64,000 nucleotides of DNA, taken from contig JABUFA010000005.1 of assembly GCA_013314755.1 (NCBI GenBank), positions 79,688 to 143,687 on the forward strand, in the 5' to 3' direction. The stretch is from Chthonomonadia bacterium. Lineage in GTDB: Bacteria > Armatimonadota > HRBIN16. The stretch's first letter is position 1. Each line of letters begins with the position of its first letter. The notes beneath the pieces are model-generated. The model was not told where the DNA came from. It did not search any database and was given only the letters and a program-made list of their open reading frames with translations. The translations under genes were made by a program, and so were the position numbers. Positions 57,995-64,000 of this stretch are shown here, in pieces.

Positions 57995-58746
57995 GTGTCC
58001 CCCTCGTCGTGGTGTGCATGTGTCAGTGTATGATAGCGCACGGTGTCCAGCTCGCCCTTCATCTCCTGCATGGACGCCTGCTGTTCGTCAATCTGCTTCT
58101 GAAGAATCTCCACCTGCTGTTGCAGAAGCTCAATCTGCTGACGCAGGTTCTGGATGATTTCGTCTTCGGGGTCGATTTTGTTGATGACGTTATCCATTAC
58201 CGGCGGCGGCTCTTCCACGCGCTTGCCATCGCGGATGACGATGCGTCCCGGAACTCCCACTACCGTGCAGTTGGGTGGAATGTCTTTGTTGACGACGGCG
58301 TTCGCACCGATGCGACAGTTGTCTCCGATAGTGATGGGACCGATAATCTTGGCGCCCATGCCGATAAGCACGTTGTTGCCGATGGTGGGATGTCGCTTCA
58401 CGCGCTCTAAGGTGGTTCCTCCCAGCGTTACCTGATGATACATCAGCACATCGTCGCCGATTTCAGCGGTCTCGCCAATCACCACGCCCATGCCATGGTC
58501 AATGAAGAAACGCCTTCCGATTTTGGCGCCCGGATGGATTTCAATGCCGGTAAGGAAACGGTTAATCTGCGATAGCAGGCGTGCCAGAAACAGCAGGCGA
58601 TGATTCCACAACCAGTGCGCCATACGGTGCATCCAGATGGCGTGCAGTCCGGGGTAGGTGAGTACTTCCCACACACTGCGCGCCGCAGGGTCCTTTTTGA
58701 AAACCGTCTGAATGTCCTCGCGTATACGTTCCCAGACGCTCCACAT
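57982..58746 (-). CDS. cysE: Serine O-acetyltransferase
   Basis: 254 aa. The N-terminal helical region ([20 protein letters not shown]) is followed by the left-handed beta-helix with [40 protein letters not shown], and [18 protein letters not shown]. It makes O-acetylserine for cysteine synthesis. A coiled-coil C-terminal extension ([16 protein letters not shown]) lengthens the family norm. The start is ATG 58746, about 15 nt after AGGAGGG. An upstream in-frame extension is rejected. Confidence 0.95.
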
Positions 58747-58785
58747 GGGGCAGATTGTTGCCCTCCTGTCGTGTTCGGTATGTAA

Positions 58786-58815
58786 AGTATAGCACGGTAC
58801 AGAAGGCGGTTTCAA
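58786..58815 (-). promoter_or_regulatory. Promoter of cysE-cysS-vanW
   Basis: On the - strand TTGAAA (58815-58810), 18-bp spacer, TATACT (58791-58786), 40 bp before the cysE start. It faces away from the MFS gene start (58893). Confidence 0.7.
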
Positions 58816-58892
58816 CCTCAACCACCTGCTCCCGCAGGAAACGGTTTCCAACCTGCGAATCTTGTATCCAGACCGTTTCGTGGAGGTGAGAG

Positions 58893-60200
58893 GTGCAACC
58901 ATCGGAAGAGACCACGCCCAAACGCTGGTATGAAGGCGTCACAGGTTATCACTGGCTGGTGCTGTTTGTGGCTTCGTGCGGCTGGCTGTTTGATACCATG
59001 GACCAGTGGCTGTATGTTTTCTCGCGCCAGCCTGCCCTGCGCGAGCTGTTAGCCCGACAGGGAATAGAGCCAACCGACGCCAACGTGGGATACTACTCCG
59101 GCATTGTGCAGGCTATCTTCATCTTCGGATGGGCGACAGGTGGGTTTGTGTTCGGGATTATCGGTGACCGACTGGGGCGTACCCGCACGATGGCGTTGAC
59201 GGTGTTGATGTACGCGGGCTTTACGGGTCTGAGCGGACTGTCGCAAACGTGGGAGCAGTTTGCCCTGTTCCGTTTCCTGACCGGTTTGGGCGTGGGAGGC
59301 GAGTTTGCGGCGGGCGCATCGCTGGTGGCAGAGGTATTTCCCTCCCACGCGCGTGCCACCGCGCTGGGCATCATGCAGGCATCCTCCGCCATCGGTAACA
59401 TCATGGCTGGCGTAATCAACCTCACCGTTGCGCCCACCTTCGGATGGCGGTGGGTGTTTGCGGTAGGCGTCCTACCGGCGTTTCTGGTTTTCGTTATCCG
59501 CCTGTTCGTGAAAGAGCCGGAGCGATGGCAACACGAGAAAGAGCGTGCCCTGCGTGAACACCGACAGCTGGGGGCGTTGAGCGAAATGTGGCATACTCCG
59601 CACCTGCGGCGCAACCTGCTGGTAGGTATCGGGCTGGGAGCGATTGGTATTATCGGATTCTGGGGTATCAGCACGTGGTCTACCGACCTCTTGCGCAACA
59701 TCCTGAACCCCGAAAACCTGCCCGAACTGCGCCCTGCTGTTGAACGAAAGGTCAGCCTGGCAGGCATTGCTCAGAACGGTGGAGCCTTTTTCGGGAGCCT
59801 GTTCGCTGCGTGGCTGGCGCAGAGGGTGGGCAGACGTAAAGCTATCGGCACGGCGCTTCTGCTGTGTCTGGTGTTTGCTCCCGCTGCGTTCCACCTGACC
59901 AGTTCGTTCGCAACCGCACTGGTGTTCTTTGCCCTGCTGGGGTTCAGCATGTTAGCCCTGCTGGGGTGCTATGCGGTGTATTTCCCTGAAATCTTCCCGA
60001 CGCGCCTGCGGGCAACCGGCACCGGCTTCTCGTATAATGTGGCGCGGTACATCGCGGCGGTTGCACCATGGACATTCGGAACGTTGCGCAGTGCGTTCGG
60101 CATCGAGTGGGCGGCAACGATTATCTCCACGGTGTTTCTGCTGGGGTACGTTGTGCTTCACTGGGCGCCTGAGACGAAGGGAAAGCCTCTGCCCGAATAG
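58893..60200 (+). CDS. MFS transporter (sugar- or acid-type, 12 TM)
   Basis: 435 aa. Twelve helices with MFS loop motifs [10 protein letters not shown] (loop 2-3) and [20 protein letters not shown]. The loop QRVGRRK precedes the eighth helix. The pattern [13 protein letters not shown] near the N-terminus is typical of the aromatic-acid/sialate-type and sugar-acid carriers, but the substrate is unknown. GTG 58893 follows GGAGGTGAGAG. Gene neighbours are a lyase-like protein and a galactonate-dehydratase-like enzyme, so a sugar acid is a plausible cargo. Confidence 0.9.
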   Translation: MQPSEETTPKRWYEGVTGYHWLVLFVASCGWLFDTMDQWLYVFSRQPALRELLARQGIEPTDANVGYYSGIVQAIFIFGWATGGFVFGIIGDRLGRTRTMALTVLMYAGFTGLSGLSQTWEQFALFRFLTGLGVGGEFAAGASLVAEVFPSHARATALGIMQASSAIGNIMAGVINLTVAPTFGWRWVFAVGVLPAFLVFVIRLFVKEPERWQHEKERALREHRQLGALSEMWHTPHLRRNLLVGIGLGAIGIIGFWGISTWSTDLLRNILNPENLPELRPAVERKVSLAGIAQNGGAFFGSLFAAWLAQRVGRRKAIGTALLLCLVFAPAAFHLTSSFATALVFFALLGFSMLALLGCYAVYFPEIFPTRLRATGTGFSYNVARYIAAVAPWTFGTLRSAFGIEWAATIISTVFLLGYVVLHWAPETKGKPLPE

Positions 60201-60205
60201 TCCTC

Positions 60206-62530
60206 TCAGGGTTTGCCCAAAAGCCAGCGTCGCCCGCCGCGCATGGCAAGGGCAAAGTGCGTAAATCGCCAGCCGGCGACCGATGCTTCTCGCACGCCGG
60301 GGCGACGAACCGCTATCTGTAGCGGCGTGCCGTCTGGCGCGTTCATGCGTATCAGGATGGCGGTGTCGTTCTCTTCCACCTCTATCTCTGGGGCGGGGCG
60401 ACGCGACCGCAGATAGGGACGTATCACCGTCAGGGTGAACGTCTGTTCGTGGCGGCGGGTGGTGCGTGCTTCTACGTGCCATTGATTCGGGAAACCGCGG
60501 CTTCCTACCGAACGCAGATACTCCGCATCGGGAGGGGGTGTATATCCGTCCCACTGGCGCATTCTCAGTGCAGATGGAGCGATATAGTGGATGTATACTC
60601 CCGCACGCTCGCGCTCTACGCGCAGCCGCTGGGCACGCTCCTCTATCTCGAACGGAACCAGCGCATGGAGCATCCACGCAAACTGGCTCGGTTGGGTTGC
60701 GACTGCCTCATCCACAAGGAGCACCAGGTCGGGCTTCACAAACAGCACATGGCGAACGTAACGCCTGAGCTTTCCTCCATAAGCATCCGTTGCCTCTCCA
60801 GCGATGTAGTCCGCTCCATCCTGCAGGTCTTCCGCGATAATCCTACCGAAGGGGTCAGGGGAGTGGGGCTTCTGTCCCTCGCCGTTTACCAGCATGGCGT
60901 TTTGGGCGACGGTACTCCAGCACCACTGCGTGTGGAACGGGCTGCCGTGGATGTCGCGGTACACGCAGTTGGTCAGCAACGCCTCGCCGTAGGCGTTCAG
61001 GGTGAAGGAGTTGTGCGGGTCGTGGCCGTGGCTCTGCCTGCCGAACGGGCTGGATTTGAAGCGTACTTGCACGTTATCCCGGGCGTCCAGCAGGGTACTG
61101 TTCAGTATCGCGACGCCGGTGCCGTGAAACACTCTGGAAGGGGGCAGGTCCGTCGGCGGTTTGGGGGCAACCTCGGGCAGGGTGTTCCAGAGCAGGTTCA
61201 GCACCGGTTCCTCCGATTGCAGCTTGATGTTCCACTGCTGGCACCACCATTTCCAGTAGGGGTTGCGCATCTTGTGGGCGAAGTAGGCGGCGAAGCTCCA
61301 GCCAGCGGAAGGGCGTCCATGTGACAGGTCACCGAAGCCCATATCAGGGGAACCGGGTGGGGCGGTGTACAGGGCGTAATCGCCAGCACGCGAGAAGAAG
61401 GGCTTTTTGAACGAATCAATCCCCAGCGCTTTCTGGGCAACCTCTGTCCACCAGACAATCTTGGACATATATCCTGCCCAGTAGGACAGTCCCTCATGCC
61501 AGCCGCCGTCATCGTCGCTCCACACGGGATAGGCGGCGAAGAACTTGTGTACCGCGTAGTCCAGCCACGTTTCGGCTTCGGGGATTTCGCCCAGGAAGGC
61601 GATGGCGCACTCTGCCAGCTTGTGCCACGTGCGATTGCCGTGACTGTCGTATGGTCGGGAGAGGTGTCCGTTGCCTTCCTGCACTTCCCAGCTGCGCCAG
61701 GCATCGGTGGCACGCCTGACCATGACCCGGCGCACCTGCTCGCGCTCCGCTTCGCTCAATGCAGAGTACGCCCAGTCGTAGGCGCGGGGCAGGCGGTGGA
61801 GCATGGGCTTCGCTGCCTCGCAGTTGATGGCGAAATTGGTGGGTCCGTCGGGGTCCCACGAGGCGAGGTGCGCCACCCAGCGGCGCGCACCCTCTGCATA
61901 ACGTGGCTCCTCCGTCAACAGGAACAGAAAAGCGAGCAGTTCCGCCTCCATACATGCCTTTACGGTCTGCACGCGGTTAGACCACCAGTACTGTCGGGTT
62001 TGCGGGTTGCGGATACTGCCCAGCACCGTCGGTTCGGGGGTGGGTCCGTCGCGCAGTAGCCGTTCAGCCCGTGCCTGCAGGTCTGTGAACTGGTTGCGCC
62101 CGTTGCCGCGTATCCATGAGCGCAGGGCAGGGAGGTCTTCGGCACACACAAAGAGGCGAGGGCGCGCGGAGCCTATTCGCTCCCGTATCTGCGCCAGCGT
62201 CGGCTGTGGAAACACTACCGCACGCGACGGGACCACAAACTCGCGGGGCTGGCTCCACGCGGACACCTCGCCGTTACGTCGCCTTACGCGGTAGCGCCAG
62301 TAATACCTGCCCGGTTCCAACGGCTTGTGGTGGGTATACACACACCAGCGATGCCCCTCCACCGTAACCGGGCTAGTCAGATCTTTTCGAGTAGACCACT
62401 GCACATCGTACGACAGCGCTTCACGGTCGTGTACCCATGTCAACGAAGGCGGATTGACGGTGACGGTGCTGCCGTTTTCAGGGCGGTAGCCCCATTCCCC
62501 GGGCATCGGTTGTCTGTCTGGCGTCTGCAC
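60206..62530 (-). CDS. Heparinase II/III-like (DUF4962) family protein
   Basis: 774 aa, no signal peptide detected. An N-terminal Ig-like domain (TVNPPSLTWVHDREALSYDV, ~residues 20-105) is followed by an alpha-toroid with YAEGARRWVAHLASWDPDGP, NCEAAKPMLHRLPRAYDWAY and HGNRTWHKLAE, and a C-terminal heparinase II/III-like beta domain with SHGHDPHNSFTLNAYGEALL. Polysaccharide-lyase-like, cleaving acidic glycans. GTG 62530 is preferred because GGAGGTGA precedes it with good spacing. GTG 62539 is possible. It is co-oriented with the enolase-superfamily gene upstream (13 bp). Confidence 0.85.
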   Translation of the reverse strand: MQTPDRQPMPGEWGYRPENGSTVTVNPPSLTWVHDREALSYDVQWSTRKDLTSPVTVEGHRWCVYTHHKPLEPGRYYWRYRVRRRNGEVSAWSQPREFVVPSRAVVFPQPTLAQIRERIGSARPRLFVCAEDLPALRSWIRGNGRNQFTDLQARAERLLRDGPTPEPTVLGSIRNPQTRQYWWSNRVQTVKACMEAELLAFLFLLTEEPRYAEGARRWVAHLASWDPDGPTNFAINCEAAKPMLHRLPRAYDWAYSALSEAEREQVRRVMVRRATDAWRSWEVQEGNGHLSRPYDSHGNRTWHKLAECAIAFLGEIPEAETWLDYAVHKFFAAYPVWSDDDGGWHEGLSYWAGYMSKIVWWTEVAQKALGIDSFKKPFFSRAGDYALYTAPPGSPDMGFGDLSHGRPSAGWSFAAYFAHKMRNPYWKWWCQQWNIKLQSEEPVLNLLWNTLPEVAPKPPTDLPPSRVFHGTGVAILNSTLLDARDNVQVRFKSSPFGRQSHGHDPHNSFTLNAYGEALLTNCVYRDIHGSPFHTQWCWSTVAQNAMLVNGEGQKPHSPDPFGRIIAEDLQDGADYIAGEATDAYGGKLRRYVRHVLFVKPDLVLLVDEAVATQPSQFAWMLHALVPFEIEERAQRLRVERERAGVYIHYIAPSALRMRQWDGYTPPPDAEYLRSVGSRGFPNQWHVEARTTRRHEQTFTLTVIRPYLRSRRPAPEIEVEENDTAILIRMNAPDGTPLQIAVRRPGVREASVAGWRFTHFALAMRGGRRWLLGKP

Positions 62531-62543
62531 GACCCTCACCTCC

Positions 62544-63662
62544 TCACCATTCGGCGACAGAGCCGTCGTCGGCGTGGAAGAAGCCGCTGCCGGGGTCGGG
62601 TTTGGGGGAAAGAGGGTGTGCTCGAAGGTAGTCTTCGTCCACTTCTATCCCCAGCCCAGGCGCCTCCGGGACGTCAATATAGCCATCACGCACGGTGAAG
62701 GGCGTCTTCAGGTAGCCCTCTCCCAGATGCACGAACTCCTGAATGACGAAGTTGGGTGAGCAGGCATCTATCTGCAAACAGGCGGCGAGATTGATGGGTC
62801 CGTACGGGTTATGCGGGGCAAGCGCAACGTAGTAGGCTTCCGCCATCGCCGCGATGTGACGGGTCTCAAAGATGCCGCCACAGATACAGGGGTCGGGTTG
62901 CAGGATGCGTGCCGCGCCTTTTTCCAGCACCTGCCGAAAGCCGAAGCGGGTGAAGAGCCTTTCGCCCGTGGCGATGGGGATGACCGCTTTAGCCGCTACC
63001 TGTGCCAGAGCGTCCACATTCTCGGGCAGGACGGGTTCCTCGATGAAGAAGGGGCGATACGGGCGCAACTCATACTCCAGCTGGGTAGCGATGGCGGGGG
63101 TAGCGCGACCGTGAAAGTCCAGCAGAATGTCTACACTGTTCCCGACCGCCTCACGCGCAGCCGCGACCAGCTCCACCGCCTTCTGGATCACTGCCGGGCT
63201 TTCAACCGGATGCAGGGCAGGCAGGGGACAGAACTTCACTGCACCGAAGCCTTCCTGCACTCGCTGGCGCGCCTGTTCGGCAATCTGGGCAGGCTCGTAA
63301 CTGCCGATGTGGCGGTACACGCGAATGCGCTCCCTGACCTTCCCGCCCAGCAACTGATAGACGGGCACGCCCAGACGCTTGCCCTGAATGTCCCACAGCG
63401 CCATTTCAATGCCGCTGATCGCCGCGTTGAGTATGGGACCGCCGCGCCAGAAGGCATGGCGATACATTCTCTGCACCAGATGGATAATCCGCGCAGGGTC
63501 CTCGCCAATGAGCACATGCTCGTAAGAGCGTACCGCCTCGGCAATCACAAAAGCTTTGTCGCCCAGACATTCTCCCCAGCCTGCGATGCCCTCGTCGGTG
63601 TCTATCTTTACGAATGACCAGCGAGGTTCCACCACAAATGTAGTAACTCCTGTAATGCGCAT
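62544..63662 (-). CDS. Enolase-superfamily sugar-acid dehydratase, galactonate dehydratase-like
   Basis: 372 aa. The N-terminal cap (MRITGVTTFVVEPRWSFVKI) leads into the barrel with GFGAVKFCP, DFHGRATPAIA (metal ligand D), FIEEPV (E), IATGERLFTRF (E) and APHNPYGPI (His). The pattern resembles D-galactonate dehydratase-type members of the mandelate racemase group. ATG 63662 is chosen over the in-frame extension into the repeat. It is the first gene of a leftward unit with the heparinase-like gene and is served by the promoter at 63828-63857. Confidence 0.88.
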   Translation of the reverse strand: MRITGVTTFVVEPRWSFVKIDTDEGIAGWGECLGDKAFVIAEAVRSYEHVLIGEDPARIIHLVQRMYRHAFWRGGPILNAAISGIEMALWDIQGKRLGVPVYQLLGGKVRERIRVYRHIGSYEPAQIAEQARQRVQEGFGAVKFCPLPALHPVESPAVIQKAVELVAAAREAVGNSVDILLDFHGRATPAIATQLEYELRPYRPFFIEEPVLPENVDALAQVAAKAVIPIATGERLFTRFGFRQVLEKGAARILQPDPCICGGIFETRHIAAMAEAYYVALAPHNPYGPINLAACLQIDACSPNFVIQEFVHLGEGYLKTPFTVRDGYIDVPEAPGLGIEVDEDYLRAHPLSPKPDPGSGFFHADDGSVAEW

Positions 63663-63684
63663 CAGGCAACACCCCCGGCGTTCT

Positions 63685-63803
63685 GTGTGCGTTCCTTTGA
63701 TGGTTGGCGAATGCAACCAAAAAGAAAGCAACAGCCAAAACACACAACAACCACAAACCTCCACCCATCATCGCAAATCCCTACCACCACTGAACACCAC
63801 ACA
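63685..63803. repeat. 119-bp direct repeat, copy 1
   Basis: Identical to 63874-63992, offset 189 bp. The repeat is A/C-rich on + and contains an ATG-to-stop hydrophobic frame on -. This copy lies in the expected leader of the galactonate-dehydratase-like gene. A 70-bp spacer separates the copies. Confidence 0.95.
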
Positions 63804-63827
63804 TGGCGCCCCGTGTCTTGCTCTCAT

Positions 63828-63857
63828 ATTATACAGCCTCTTGCCCGCATCTGTCAA
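63828..63857 (-). promoter_or_regulatory. Perfect sigma-70 hexamers between the two 119-bp repeats
   Basis: On the - strand TTGACA (63857-63852), 18-bp spacer, TATAAT (63833-63828). Transcripts would run left through repeat copy 1 into the gene starting at 63662, with a leader of about 160 nt. Confidence 0.85.
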
Positions 63858-63864
63858 GGCATTG

Positions 63865-63960
63865 TTAGCGTCCGTGTGCGTTCCTTTGATGGTTGGCGAA
63901 TGCAACCAAAAAGAAAGCAACAGCCAAAACACACAACAACCACAAACCTCCACCCATCAT
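63865..63960 (-). CDS. Possible 31-aa hydrophobic peptide inside repeat copy 2
   Basis: On the - strand ATGATG (63960) opens a frame reading MMGGGLWLLCVLAVAFFLV, then AFANHQRNAHGR, ending TAA at 63867-63865, mostly within the repeat. It has one predicted transmembrane helix and a basic tail. In copy 1 the same start at 63771 leads into a frame that continues past the repeat without stopping. Ribosome site is weak (AGGG about 8 nt before). It may be chance. Reported as a candidate only. Confidence 0.3.
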   Translation of the reverse strand: MMGGGLWLLCVLAVAFFLVAFANHQRNAHGR

Positions 63961-63992
63961 CGCAAATCCCTACCACCACTGAACACCACACA
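63874..63992. repeat. 119-bp direct repeat, copy 2
   Basis: Second exact copy of 63685-63803. It ends 8 bases before the window edge, and whether a third copy follows cannot be seen. Confidence 0.95.
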
Positions 63993-64000
63993 CCGCCAAA

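Noticed and set aside
58801..58870. Further copy of the hairpin modules before the MFS gene
   Set aside because: Only a single CCTGC/GCAGG stem and loosely similar text. The module order and other stems are absent.
63406..63771. 121-codon - frame from repeat copy 1 through the dehydratase gene
   Set aside because: Apart from the repeat-encoded first residues it is a shifted frame of the enolase-superfamily gene.

Overview
The window looks like a chromosomal segment of an Armatimonadota (Armatimonadetes) bacterium, probably from a moderately thermophilic or environmental lineage. The basis is protein content. There is a prepilin-type protein with an H-X9-DG C-terminal motif, translationally coupled to a GntR/LacI-type regulator and followed by a tiny proline-rich membrane protein. 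There are also DUF4434, DUF6807 and dockerin-like secreted proteins, an Uma2-type nuclease and many polysaccharide-active enzymes. No rRNA, tRNA, IS element or CRISPR array was seen. The phylum assignment is inference, not proof.

Layout. 1-2.1 kb: the 3' part of a phosphoesterase gene, then a cluster of modular hairpin repeats. 2.1-4.5 kb: regulator, pseudopilin and small membrane protein on + with a terminator. 4.5-7.3 kb: uvrB and an Uma2-like gene on -. 7.4-15.2 kb: a carbohydrate-use island (DUF4434, enolase superfamily, Gfo/Idh/MocA, DUF6807, and a large NPCBM plus toroid protein). 15.2-20 kb: a second hairpin-repeat cluster in the same orientation relative to transcription, a secreted protein coupled to nadA, a dockerin-like secreted protein and a tail-fibre-like repeat protein. 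20-25.8 kb: a gene remnant with its terminator, a multicopper oxidase with a near-consensus promoter, an M61 peptidase, a VanZ-like protein and a TPR protein.

26.1-53.6 kb is the most notable region. It is a unidirectional block of 22 genes, largely contiguous and often overlapping: exosortase, EpsI, a Wzz/BY-kinase-like protein, a sugar-phosphate transferase, an O-antigen polymerase/ligase, a flippase, glycosyltransferases, methyltransferases, an acyltransferase, a deacetylase, an epimerase and nonulosonic-acid genes. The latter are a CMP-acylneuraminate synthetase fused to a KdsC-like phosphatase and a NeuB lacking its SAF domain. A sequence matching the sigma-54 -24/-12 element lies 118 bp before the exosortase start. 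The locus probably makes and exports a sialic-acid-like exopolysaccharide, with exosortase sorting proteins into the same matrix. Oddities are a BY-kinase P-loop without its lysine, an orphan GT-B enzyme beside neuAB, a large secreted protein inside the operon, and a GT-C gene with two apparent single-base deletions.

53.5-58.8 kb (-): cysE-cysS-vanW and a DUF2281/PIN pair overlapping a gene usually annotated quinate 5-dehydrogenase. 58.9-64 kb: an MFS transporter, a heparinase II/III-like (DUF4962) protein and a galactonate-dehydratase-like enzyme. The enzyme pair is preceded by a perfect-hexamer promoter lying between two identical 119-bp direct repeats at the window edge.
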